Part shown: piece by piece, positions 1 to 6,687 of the stretch | How positions within the stretch are numbered: the first letter of the stretch is position 1 | How the letters are laid out: each line of letters begins with the position of its first letter | Assembly: GCA_937928015.1 (NCBI GenBank) | Contig: CALFXA010000013.1 | Location: 1 to 18,110 of the forward strand | DNA from: an uncultured Anaerolineales bacterium | GTDB lineage: Bacteria; Chloroflexota; Anaerolineae; Anaerolineales; Villigracilaceae | Reading direction: 5' to 3' | Length of the DNA stretch: 18,110 bases | Notes under the pieces: model-generated | Database searches by the model: none | The model's input: the letters and a program-made list of their open reading frames with translations, nothing else | What the model was told of the DNA's origin: nothing | Translations under genes and position numbers: made by a program

Positions 1-242
1 CCCCGCCCACGCTCAATCACCGCTACATCTTCGAGGATGTGCCCATGAGCCTGGTCCCCATCGCCTCCCTTGGGACGCGCTACGGCGTCAGCGTACGCGG
101 CATGGAAAGCGTCATCCGCCTTGGCAGCATCATCCACCGCACCGACTACTGGCGGCGCGGCCGCACCGTCGAGCGCCTGGGCCTGGAACAATGGAGTGTC
201 AGTGAACTCACCCGCTTCGTCCAGGAAGGAGTCATCGAGTAG
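1..242 (+). CDS. NAD(P)-dependent opine (octopine/nopaline) dehydrogenase family, C-terminal end only
   Basis: The reading frame is open from base 3 to a TAG at 240-242, so only about 79 C-terminal residues are present; the Rossmann domain lies outside the window. The visible part starts PPTLNHRYIFEDVPMSLVPI and runs through a GTRYGV segment to GRTVERLGLEQWSV. This resembles the helical substrate-binding C-terminal domain of the octopine/nopaline dehydrogenase family, in which an HRY-x-x-EDVP segment and a G-R-T-x-E-x-LG segment are typical. Family members reduce imines formed between amino acids and 2-oxo acids, but the substrate cannot be read from this piece. The next gene starts 4 bases after the stop, so the two are probably co-transcribed. 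The family call rests on motif memory alone. Confidence 0.7.
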   Translation, partial: PPTLNHRYIFEDVPMSLVPIASLGTRYGVSVRGMESVIRLGSIIHRTDYWRRGRTVERLGLEQWSVSELTRFVQEGVIE

Positions 243-246
243 GAAT

Positions 247-1620
247 ATGCCTGTCTTCCAATTCATTCGTCGATTCCTGCACCCGCCCGAAGAACAGGAA
301 AAACGCCAGATCGTGGAAGAGATTGTCCAATCAGCGACATCCAGCTTTGATTTTTTCCTGTTGGTGGTACTGTCTTGCAGCATTGCCACATTGGGACTGA
401 TCACCAATTCGCCCGCGGTCATCATTGGAGCGATGTTGGTCGCTCCGCTCATGTCACCCATCATTGGGATCGGACTGGCCTCCATCACAGGCGATGACGG
501 GCTGGCGCGGCGCTCGGGCACAGCTTTGTTCTATGGCGCGGGCCTGGCTATCCTGCTCTCCAGCCTGATGACCCTGCTCAACACCTACCTGCCTTTTGTG
601 GTCCTGCAGGAATTGCCCAATGAAGTGCTGGCGCGGACTCATCCCTCGCCCATCGATCTCGTCATCGCGCTGGCAGGTGGATTGGCTGCCGCCTACGCCC
701 TGACCCGTCCCAACATCTCGGCAGCCCTGCCAGGCGTGGCCATCGCCACGGCCCTCATGCCGCCGCTCTGCACCATAGGCATTGGGATCGCCCTCTCGCG
801 CTGGGATGTGGCAGGCGGAGCAGCCCTGCTCTTCCTGACCAACGCCATCACCATTGCATTTGCCGCGGCCCTGGTATTCTTCGTGCTGGGATTCGCCCCC
901 GAGACGCGTTTCATCGACCATCACATTCCGCGCACCCTGACCATCTCGGCCATCATCATCCTGCTCTTGCTGGTGCCGCTTACCTACTACAGTGTGCAAT
1001 TCTTCCAGCAAGCCAGCGAGAATCGAAAAATCAACGAAGTCGTCACCAGGGAAGTGACTCGCATGGGCGCCGAATTGGTGGAGTTGAACACCCAACATGC
1101 AACCGACGGATTTGACATGGTCATTACCGTCCGTACCACGGCGCCGCTTCAGTACGCGCAGGTGGTCGCGCTCCAAAAGGGGATCGTGGACGGGCTGGGT
1201 CGTTCCGTCTCGCTCAAGGTCAACCAGATCTTCGCCGAACGGCTCGACCCGCTCATTCCTCCCACTGCCACGCTGACTCCCACCCCTACGCTGACGCAGA
1301 CTCCGGGCCCCAGCCCGACCTCTACTCCCACCAGAATCCCGCCCACATCCACTTCCACGGCAACCGCCACTGCCACCTCCACGCCCGCGCTGGTTCAGGT
1401 GCTCAACACGGCCCTGCCCAGATTGCAGTTGTACCAATCTCCCAATGGCCCCGTAATCGGACAAGTCCGCGCGAAACAAGGACTCACCCTCTTGTACGGA
1501 CGGCAGGTGGTCGATGGGTTGGTATGGGTCGAAGTGATGGACTCCGAGGGCAGAATCGGCTGGATTCCCGAACTCTACCTGTCGCTTATCACCGCCACTC
1601 CTCCATTCCAAACGCCTTAA
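247..1620 (+). CDS. DUF389 (TIGR00341-like) membrane protein with Thr/Pro linker and C-terminal SH3-like domain
   Basis: This 457-residue protein has a DUF389 core at about residues 35-215, with several hydrophobic segments (about 36-79, 95-117, 136-182, 187-214) and the typical stretch SPAVIIGAMLVAPLMSPIIG. A further helix lies at about 231-250. A soluble region (255-335) is followed by a Thr/Pro/Ser linker (338-380) and a bacterial SH3-like domain (383-447) ending in GWIPELYL. DUF389 proteins are integral membrane proteins of unknown function. The linker and SH3 part are probably outside the membrane, where such domains often bind cell-wall material; that is inference. The ATG at 247 is chosen because the in-frame extension upstream (from base 70) reads as low-complexity sequence lying over the previous gene, while MPVFQFIRRFLHPPEEQEKR fits the family start. 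An AGGAA stands just ahead of it. Confidence 0.85.
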   Translation: MPVFQFIRRFLHPPEEQEKRQIVEEIVQSATSSFDFFLLVVLSCSIATLGLITNSPAVIIGAMLVAPLMSPIIGIGLASITGDDGLARRSGTALFYGAGLAILLSSLMTLLNTYLPFVVLQELPNEVLARTHPSPIDLVIALAGGLAAAYALTRPNISAALPGVAIATALMPPLCTIGIGIALSRWDVAGGAALLFLTNAITIAFAAALVFFVLGFAPETRFIDHHIPRTLTISAIIILLLLVPLTYYSVQFFQQASENRKINEVVTREVTRMGAELVELNTQHATDGFDMVITVRTTAPLQYAQVVALQKGIVDGLGRSVSLKVNQIFAERLDPLIPPTATLTPTPTLTQTPGPSPTSTPTRIPPTSTSTATATATSTPALVQVLNTALPRLQLYQSPNGPVIGQVRAKQGLTLLYGRQVVDGLVWVEVMDSEGRIGWIPELYLSLITATPPFQTP

Positions 1621-1637
1621 CGGTTCGGTAACCAGAA

Positions 1638-1665
1638 GCCTTGCGTGCTAGAATCGGCGCAAGGC
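1638..1665. repeat. Inverted repeat enclosing a -10 box
   Basis: GCCTTGCG (1638-1645) and CGCAAGGC (1658-1665) form a perfect 8-bp inverted repeat around a 12-base loop. The loop contains the extended -10 element of the next gene. It could be a weak terminator for the DUF389 gene, although no T-tract follows, or a regulatory site. Confidence 0.5.
1646..1654 (+). promoter_or_regulatory. Extended -10 promoter for the TolB-like gene
   Basis: TGCTAGAAT is a TGN extended -10 with TAGAAT at 1649-1654, one mismatch from TATAAT. The -35 region is poor, which an extended -10 tolerates. Transcription would start near 1661, about 9 bases before the ATG at 1670, so the leader is nearly absent and no Shine-Dalgarno site is visible. 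Confidence 0.45.
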
Positions 1666-1669
1666 CCTT

Positions 1670-2701
1670 ATGTTTGGGAAACGACCCGCGCCGCGCCGCA
1701 TCTTCAGCCGCCACAAGCAAAAAGCCCGCATCCCCTGGGTGTGGATCGTGCTTGCGGCGGTCTTGTTCCTGCTCTTCTACCTCGTGCCCACCTATGACCA
1801 GCCCGCCGTCAGCGTGAACCAGATCACGCCCTTTCTGGCCAACTACACCCCGCCGCCCAGTCCCAGCCCCACGCCCAGACCCACGCCCGAACACGGCGGG
1901 CGGATCGTTTTCACCTGCACACGCGGCGACTTCAACCAGCTTTGCATCATCAACGCTGACGGGACGGAAATGCAGCAACTCTCCGCTGATGCAGGCGCCA
2001 ACGACTACTATCCCGTCTTCAACCCCGACGGCAAGGCGCTCATGTTCGCCTCCAACCGCAACGGCACCTTCGACATCTACCTGATGGTCTTCGGCCAGCG
2101 CGAACTGTTCCAGATCACCAGCAACGTCGGCAACATCCTCTCGCCCGATTTTTCCCCCGATGGAAAGCAGATCGTCTTTACCAACCAGGTGGGCGAGACT
2201 CCCGCCGCCATCTGGATGGTCAACACCGACGGCTCGGACCCGCACCTTTTCTACGCAGGCTCGGGCAATATCGTGGCGGTGGCCTGGTCCCCCGACGGGC
2301 GCACCATCGCCTACGCCATGGAGACCGAACTGTCGGGTCAGTATCAGGTCTATTTGATGGACGTGAGCGGCACGAACCAGCGTCAACTCACAGCGGGGAT
2401 GCAGGGCGTGGGCGGCTCGTTGAGTTGGTCCCCCGACAGCCAGTCCCTGCTCATTTATGCGGGACCCGTCGGCGGGCGCGACATCTTCCGCATCGACGCG
2501 GCGACAGGCGCCGTCACCCAATTGACCAATGGCGGCAACAACGCCTCCCCCTGCTATTCCCCCGACGGCAGGCAGATCGTCTTCAACTCCCTGCGGAACA
2601 ACGGCCAGGCCGACCTGTACCTCATGAACGCCGACGGCTCCGGCCAGCACCAACTCACCGACAACCCCGAACCCGACTGGCAGCCGAGGTGGGGGCGGTG
2701 A
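1670..2701 (+). CDS. Membrane-anchored TolB/PD40-type beta-propeller protein
   Basis: The protein has 343 residues. A basic N-terminus (RRIFSRHKQKAR) precedes one membrane helix at about 21-40, then a Pro/Thr/Ser linker (58-76), then a propeller from about 77 to the end. Six repeats can be read, each with a variant of SPDGRQIVF followed by IYLMNADGSGQHQLT (for example FNPDGKALMFASNRNG, FSPDGKQIVF, WSPDGRTIAY, WSPDSQSLLI, YSPDGRQIVF). This is the PD40/WD40-like repeat of TolB and related propellers. The topology puts the propeller outside the membrane, where it would act as a binding or scaffold surface. A full Tol-Pal system is not visible nearby and the protein lacks the TolB N-terminal domain, so the name tolB is not justified. 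It has its own near-leaderless promoter. Confidence 0.85.
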   Translation: MFGKRPAPRRIFSRHKQKARIPWVWIVLAAVLFLLFYLVPTYDQPAVSVNQITPFLANYTPPPSPSPTPRPTPEHGGRIVFTCTRGDFNQLCIINADGTEMQQLSADAGANDYYPVFNPDGKALMFASNRNGTFDIYLMVFGQRELFQITSNVGNILSPDFSPDGKQIVFTNQVGETPAAIWMVNTDGSDPHLFYAGSGNIVAVAWSPDGRTIAYAMETELSGQYQVYLMDVSGTNQRQLTAGMQGVGGSLSWSPDSQSLLIYAGPVGGRDIFRIDAATGAVTQLTNGGNNASPCYSPDGRQIVFNSLRNNGQADLYLMNADGSGQHQLTDNPEPDWQPRWGR

Positions 2702-2748
2702 ACAAATCAGCGATGCAGCGATTCTAGGCTGCTGACTCGCTGATTTGT
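2702..2748. terminator. Long hairpin between the propeller gene and ricT
   Basis: ACAAATCAGCGA (2702-2713) and TCGCTGATTTGT (2737-2748) are perfect 12-bp inverted arms. An inner 5-bp stem (GCAGC 2715-2719 with GCTGC 2728-2732) closes on an 8-base loop. The hairpin starts directly after the TGA at 2699-2701. No proper T-tract follows, so it is either a weak or bidirectional terminator or a regulatory palindrome. Its right arm overlaps the likely -35 region of the next gene. Confidence 0.6.
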
Positions 2749-2775
2749 CGAATCATTAATTCCGTACGGTATAAT
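2745..2775 (+). promoter_or_regulatory. Sigma-70-type promoter for ricT, apparently leaderless
   Basis: TATAAT at 2770-2775 is a perfect -10 box. The best -35 candidate is TTGTCG at 2745-2750, four of six matches, with a long 19-base spacer. Transcription would start at about 2782, with the ATG at 2783, so the mRNA would have no leader. No Shine-Dalgarno site is present, which agrees. Confidence 0.65.
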
Positions 2776-2782
2776 TAGCCCC

Positions 2783-3706
2783 ATGCAAACAACAATTATT
2801 GGTGTCAGATTCACCAAAATCGGAAAAATCTACCACTTCGACTCCACCACCCTGCCCGACGTGGGCGTGGGGGAGCATGTCATCGTTGATACCGCCCGCG
2901 GCAGGCATTTGGGCGAAGTCGTCCAGAAACTGGATGAGGCTCCCGCTACCCCCGAGGGCGGCTGGAAAATTGTCGAGCGGCGGGCCACCCCGCGCGATCT
3001 GCTGCTCCAGCAATCCTGGCAGGCCAAACAGACCGAGGCCATGATCAATTGCCGCGCCCGCGCCTCTGAGCTGGCCCTGGCCGACGTCAAGATCGTGGCC
3101 GCCGAGTACAACTACGACGGCTCGCGCCTGGCTTTTCTCTTCAGCACCGAGTCCGAAGAAAAGGTGGACCTCAAGTCGTTGAAGAAGGACATGCAGCGAC
3201 TGTATCCCAACACACAAATCGAGATGCGGCAGATCGGTCCGCGCGACCTGGCTAAACTGCTGGGCGGCATGGGCGCCTGCGGCATCGAGACCCGCTGCTG
3301 CTCCAAGTTCCTGACCGACTTCTCGCCCATCTCGATCAAGATGGCCAAGGAACAGGGCATCTCGCTGACCCCGTCCGAGATCACGGGCATGTGCGGACGC
3401 CTGCGCTGCTGCCTCATCTACGAGTACGAGCAATACGTCGAGGCGCGCAAACAGCTTCCCAAGCGCAACAAACGCGTGGTCACGCCCAAGGGCGAAGGCA
3501 AGGTCATTGATGTGCTGCCGCTGGCCGACAAGGTTATGGTGCTCATTGATGCCCCCGAGGGCGAACGTCCTCCGATGATGACCTTCACCCGCGAAGAGAT
3601 CCAGCCCTGGGATGAACTCGAGGCCCTGCGCCGCAAATCTGAGGCTCCCTGTGACCGTCACGAAGGCGGCGGTTGCACCTGCGGAAAATCCAAAAAGACC
3701 CACTAA
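2783..3706 (+). CDS. ricT: PSP1-domain protein, RicT/YaaT family
   Basis: The 307-residue protein has the PSP1/RicT family layout: GVRFTKIGKIYHFD at the N-terminus, GEHVIVDTARGRHLGEV (30-46) and the Cys-rich core with C166 (GACGIETRCCSKFL), C172-C173, C204 (MCGRLRCC) and C209-C210. In Bacillus subtilis RicT joins RicA and RicF in a complex carrying [4Fe-4S] clusters that works with RNase Y in mRNA processing. Whether that complex exists here is unknown, as neither partner is in the window. The tail adds three more cysteines (C290, C298, C300) in a CDRHEGGGCTCGK segment, a plausible extra metal site. The gene is probably read from its own leaderless promoter, and its TAA lies 2 bases before the next ATG, implying translational coupling to the LmbE-type gene. 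Confidence 0.88.
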   Translation: MQTTIIGVRFTKIGKIYHFDSTTLPDVGVGEHVIVDTARGRHLGEVVQKLDEAPATPEGGWKIVERRATPRDLLLQQSWQAKQTEAMINCRARASELALADVKIVAAEYNYDGSRLAFLFSTESEEKVDLKSLKKDMQRLYPNTQIEMRQIGPRDLAKLLGGMGACGIETRCCSKFLTDFSPISIKMAKEQGISLTPSEITGMCGRLRCCLIYEYEQYVEARKQLPKRNKRVVTPKGEGKVIDVLPLADKVMVLIDAPEGERPPMMTFTREEIQPWDELEALRRKSEAPCDRHEGGGCTCGKSKKTH

Positions 3707-3708
3707 CC

Positions 3709-4443
3709 ATGTCCGAACAAACCCCTCCGCCCGGCGTCTGGGAGACTCCCCAGCGCATTCTTGTCGTACTTGCCCACCCCGATGATCCCGAATTCTTCTG
3801 CGGCGCCACACTCGCCAAATGGGCGCGCGCGGGACACGAGATCGTTTATTACCTGTTGACCTGTGGCGACAAGGGCTTCAATGATTCGACCACCGCGGAT
3901 ATGACTCCCGACACCCTGTGCGCCCTGCGTCACATGGAACAGCGTAAGGCCGCCGCCGTCATCGGCACCAAGCAAGTGCACTTCCTGGACCGCGAGGATG
4001 GATACCTGGTCCCAGACCTGGATCTGCGCCGTGAGGTGGTGCGCATCATCCGCAAGGTCAAGCCGAGTGTGCTGGTCACCTGCGACCCGCAGAACCTGTT
4101 CGCGGGCTACGGTATCAACCATCCCGATCACCGCGCCGCGGGACAGGTCGTCATTGACGCGGTCTTCCCCGCCGCGGGCAACAAGGCCTATTTCCCCGAA
4201 TTGCTGGCCGAGGGATTTGAGCCGCACATGCCGAAGGAAGTCTGGGCTTCCCTGACCAACCAAGCCAACGTCACGATGGACGTGACCGAGACCTGGCCGA
4301 TCAAACTTGAGGCTCTGCTGCATCATGCCTCTCAGATCGGCGACGTGGACAAGTTCAAGACCCGCATGACCTCCCGCCACACCGAAGACAGCACCGACGA
4401 GAATCCTCGTTTCGAAGAAAAGTTCCGCGTGGTACGTTATTAA
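3709..4443 (+). CDS. LmbE/PIG-L family zinc-dependent N-deacetylase
   Basis: This 244-residue protein carries the family signature AHPDDPEFFCGATLAKW (H23, D25, D26 within residues 22-28) and the third metal-ligand motif NHPDHRAAG (H138, H141). In this family HPDD supplies two zinc ligands plus the general base, and HPDH the third ligand. Members remove acetyl groups from N-acetylglucosamine-type sugars (PIG-L, MshB, BshB) or related amides; the substrate here is not decidable. There is no signal peptide, so it is cytoplasmic. The ATG at 3709 is chosen over an in-frame start at 3673 because it directly follows the ricT stop (TAACCATG) and the family core starts soon after. A terminator-like hairpin follows at 4451-4477. 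Confidence 0.88.
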   Translation: MSEQTPPPGVWETPQRILVVLAHPDDPEFFCGATLAKWARAGHEIVYYLLTCGDKGFNDSTTADMTPDTLCALRHMEQRKAAAVIGTKQVHFLDREDGYLVPDLDLRREVVRIIRKVKPSVLVTCDPQNLFAGYGINHPDHRAAGQVVIDAVFPAAGNKAYFPELLAEGFEPHMPKEVWASLTNQANVTMDVTETWPIKLEALLHHASQIGDVDKFKTRMTSRHTEDSTDENPRFEEKFRVVRY

Positions 4444-4450
4444 TAAATCA

Positions 4451-4477
4451 TTCGCCCGCAGTTGAACTGCGGGCGGA
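4451..4477 (+). terminator. Terminator-like hairpin after the LmbE-type gene
   Basis: CGCCCGCAG (4453-4461) pairs with CTGCGGGCG (4467-4475) around a TTGAA loop. One wobble and one further pair extend it to 4451-4477. The GC-rich stem lies 8 bases after the stop codon. The tail (ACTTTAAAG) is only weakly T-rich, so termination may be partial. Confidence 0.6.
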
Positions 4478-4486
4478 CTTTAAAGA

Positions 4487-4523
4487 TGTCATTGCGATCC
4501 GCCGAAGGCGGCGAAGCAATCTC
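4487..4523. repeat. REP-like palindromic element (GTCATTGCGA ... GAAGCAATCT)
   Basis: The element has an outer stem ATTGC (4491-4495) with GCAAT (4516-4520) and an inner stem CCGCC (4499-4503) with GGCGG (4507-4511) around a GAA loop. Elements of the form GTCATTGCGA-x-GAAGCAATC are, from memory, scattered in many copies in intergenic DNA of several unrelated bacteria. Only one copy is in this window, so its repetitive nature here is inferred from the pattern. Confidence 0.6.
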
Positions 4524-4535
4524 CCAATTATTGCC

Positions 4536-5099
4536 ATGAACATTCTTACGATCACCTATAAATCAACCAACTATTTCTTAATCGACTGCAAGGGCGGAAA
4601 ACTCATGGTGGACTGCGGCTGGCCCGATACCTTTCCTCAATTCGCTGCCGAGTTCAAACGCAAGGGAGTCTCGCCTCAGGAGGTCAAATATGTGCTGGTC
4701 ACCCATTTCCACCCCGACCACGCGGGACTGGTACAGGAATTCAAGAACCTGGGCGCGAAATTCATCCTGATGGAAAGTCAGATCAATTTCATGGCCTCCT
4801 TCGCTGACTTCTTCAAAGCCAAGAAAATCCCCTACACTGAAATCACACAGCAAAATAACCTCGCCTTGAAATTCGCCGAGAGCCGCGCCTTTCTAGCGGA
4901 CATCGGCCTGAGCGGTGAAATCCTCTCCACCCCAGGCCACAGCGACGACAGCATCACCCTGATCCTCGACGAAGGCTACATCTTTACAGGCGACCTGCCT
5001 GCCGAATTTCTGCTCTCCGAAGAAGACACGCTCTCACACCAAAGCTGGGATAGAATCCGCCAACACAAAGTCACTCGCATTTTCCCCGCCCACGGATAA
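4536..5099 (+). CDS. Minimal metallo-beta-lactamase-fold hydrolase
   Basis: The protein has 187 residues and all the fold's metal motifs in order: THFHPDHAG (56-64, the HxHxDH site), GHSDDS (134-139), TGDLP (151-155) and a final AHG (185-187). It ends exactly at the last metal ligand region, with none of the C-terminal extension most relatives have, so the catalytic core is complete but minimal. Such proteins hydrolyse thioesters (glyoxalase II), lactones, phosphodiesters and others; the sequence does not say which. There is no signal peptide. No Shine-Dalgarno site is visible before the ATG at 4536, and a REP-like palindrome ends about 13 bases upstream. The next gene starts 5 bases after the stop, suggesting co-transcription. 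Confidence 0.85.
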   Translation: MNILTITYKSTNYFLIDCKGGKLMVDCGWPDTFPQFAAEFKRKGVSPQEVKYVLVTHFHPDHAGLVQEFKNLGAKFILMESQINFMASFADFFKAKKIPYTEITQQNNLALKFAESRAFLADIGLSGEILSTPGHSDDSITLILDEGYIFTGDLPAEFLLSEEDTLSHQSWDRIRQHKVTRIFPAHG

Positions 5100-5104
5100 C
5101 CTCC

Positions 5105-5440
5105 ATGACCGCAATTTACGATTACAAGATCGAAGTCTTCATCCCCGAGGAATTGGTCTTCCCCCTGCGCGACGAACTCGCCCGGATCGGCGTCGGCGTG
5201 ATTGGCAATTACGATCATTGCATCGCCTTCAGCCTGGTGCGCGGAACCTGGCGCCCGTTGGAGGGATCCAATCCCTATAACGGGACCATCGGCGAGATCA
5301 GCGAAGGGACCGAGGCCAAGGTCGAGGTCAACTGCAAGAAAGAACTGGTCCACGAGGCACTGCAAATCATCCGCCGTGTGCATCCCTACGACGAGCCGTT
5401 GATCAACATCATTCCACTGGCGAACGCGCTGTTCGAATAA
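5105..5440 (+). CDS. Stand-alone YqfO/NIF3-insert (CutA/PII-like) domain protein
   Basis: This 111-residue protein matches the extra domain inserted in YqfO-type NIF3 proteins but lacks the NIF3 dinuclear-metal core. Key segments are YKIEVFIPEE near the start, GVGVIGNYDHC (29-39), GTWRPLEGSNPY (47-58), IGEISEGTEAKVEV (62-75) and HPYDEPLINIIPL (93-105). In YqfO the matching segments read roughly GAGVIGNYSHC, GTFRPLEGANP and HPYEEPAYDIYPL. The domain has a ferredoxin-like fold related to CutA and PII proteins and usually forms trimers; its role is poorly known. The start is 5 bases after the metallo-beta-lactamase-fold gene with no clear ribosome site, so translation may be coupled. Confidence 0.82.
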   Translation: MTAIYDYKIEVFIPEELVFPLRDELARIGVGVIGNYDHCIAFSLVRGTWRPLEGSNPYNGTIGEISEGTEAKVEVNCKKELVHEALQIIRRVHPYDEPLINIIPLANALFE

Positions 5441-5489
5441 TCAAATAACCTGTCAACCTTCAAACCTTCCAACTCTTATCGGAGACCCC

Positions 5490-6680
5490 ATGAATGACTT
5501 CCTCTCTCAAGCCCTTGAACTTTTCCCCTACACCCGGACCCTGCGGCGTGACTTCCACATGCACCCCGAACTCGGCTTCAACGAGATTCGCACGGGCGGC
5601 ATCGTGGCGAAAGAACTCGAGGCGCTTGGCTTGGAAGTGACCAAAGGCGTCGGCAAGACGGGCGTAGTCGGACTGTTGGAGGGCGCCAAACCTGGACCCA
5701 CCCTGCTGATCCGCTTCGACATGGACGCCCTGCCCATCGTCGAGGAGACAGGCGCGGAGTACGCCTCGCTCAACGCGGGTGTGATGCATGCCTGCGGCCA
5801 TGACGGTCACACCGCCGTCGGGCTGACGGTGGCAAAGATGCTTAACGCTCACCGCAACCAGTTGGCGGGTACCGTCAAATTCGTCTTTCAGCCCGCCGAG
5901 GAGACGCTCGGCGAAGAGGGCCTGGGCGGCGCAGAGATGATGATCCGCGATGGCGTGCTCGACACGCCCAAGCCCGACTACGCCCTTTCGCTGCATCTGT
6001 GGAACGAGAAGCCGCTCGGCTGGCTGGGCGTGGCGGGCGGACCCGTCATGGCGGGCGCGGACGAGTTCCGCGTGCGGCTGATCGGCAAGGGCGGCCACGG
6101 AGCCATCCCCCAGTCCACGATCGACCCCATCGTCGCGGCGGCGCACCTGGTCACGGCGCTGCAAAGCATCGTCGCGCGCAACGTCGGCCCGATGGAAACC
6201 GCCGTCGTCACGGTGGCCACCATCCATGCGGGCACGGCCTTCAACGTCATCCCGCCCGACGCCGAACTGCGCGGCACCATCCGCACCTTCGACCCGAGCG
6301 TGCGCGAAAAGACCGTGCGCCGCTTCGAGGAGATCACCCGCGGCGTGGCGGCCGCGATGGGCTGCCAATTGGACATGGAGGTCAAGCGCGTGACGCCCGC
6401 CGTCATCAATGACGCCGAGGCGGCGGAGCGCGTCCAGCAGGCCGCCCGCACCGTGCTGCCCGAGTCGGACCTCGACATGAGCGGCTTCGTCACGATGGGC
6501 GCGGAAGACATGGCTTACATGCTCGAACGCGTGCCTGGCTGTTACTTCTTCGTCGGCTCGGCCAACGCGGCCAAGGGCCTCGACTACGGCCACCATCACC
6601 CCAAGTTCGACGTGGACGAAGACGCCCTGCCGCGCGCCGCCGCACTGATGGCCGCCGCCGCAGTGAACTTCCTGAAATAG
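5490..6680 (+). CDS. M20-family amidohydrolase (hippurate/indole-acetyl-amino-acid hydrolase type)
   Basis: The 396-residue length is typical of the family. Conserved motifs in order are HPELGFNE (25-32), RFDMDALPIVEETG (75-88), MHACGHDGHTA (99-109), FQPAEE (133-138), SLHLWNE (167-173), and the dimerisation-domain segment GKGGHGAIPQ at about 199-208. GAEDMAYMLERVPG and HHHPKFDVDEDAL come near the end. C102 and H104, with the conserved Glu pair and later His residues, form the dimetal site. Enzymes of this group remove acyl groups from N-acyl amino acids; the natural substrate is not clear. The protein is cytoplasmic, with no signal peptide. A GGAG stands about 6 bases before the ATG. The following gene has its own AGGAG overlapping this gene's stop codon, so the two form one unit. 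Confidence 0.92.
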   Translation: MNDFLSQALELFPYTRTLRRDFHMHPELGFNEIRTGGIVAKELEALGLEVTKGVGKTGVVGLLEGAKPGPTLLIRFDMDALPIVEETGAEYASLNAGVMHACGHDGHTAVGLTVAKMLNAHRNQLAGTVKFVFQPAEETLGEEGLGGAEMMIRDGVLDTPKPDYALSLHLWNEKPLGWLGVAGGPVMAGADEFRVRLIGKGGHGAIPQSTIDPIVAAAHLVTALQSIVARNVGPMETAVVTVATIHAGTAFNVIPPDAELRGTIRTFDPSVREKTVRRFEEITRGVAAAMGCQLDMEVKRVTPAVINDAEAAERVQQAARTVLPESDLDMSGFVTMGAEDMAYMLERVPGCYFFVGSANAAKGLDYGHHHPKFDVDEDALPRAAALMAAAAVNFLK

Positions 6681-6687
6681 GAGCGAC

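Noticed and set aside
1258..1390. Repetitive DNA coding for the Thr/Pro linkers (also near 9960-10100), considered as a tandem repeat or CRISPR
   Set aside because: The repeats are short and irregular and are explained by the protein linkers; there are no regular spacers.
454..1611. A 385-residue open frame on the minus strand
   Set aside because: It is a low-complexity shadow of the DUF389 gene, whose frame has clear membrane helices and motifs.
1589..2653. A 354-residue open frame on the minus strand
   Set aside because: It lies opposite the propeller gene, whose six repeats are unmistakable, and has no recognisable motif.
1670..2701. Naming the propeller protein TolB
   Set aside because: The TolB N-terminal domain is missing, the protein is anchored by a helix, and no tol-pal genes are adjacent.
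2756..3811. A 351-residue open frame on the minus strand
   Set aside because: It is a shadow of the ricT-LmbE pair with no domain and no start signal.
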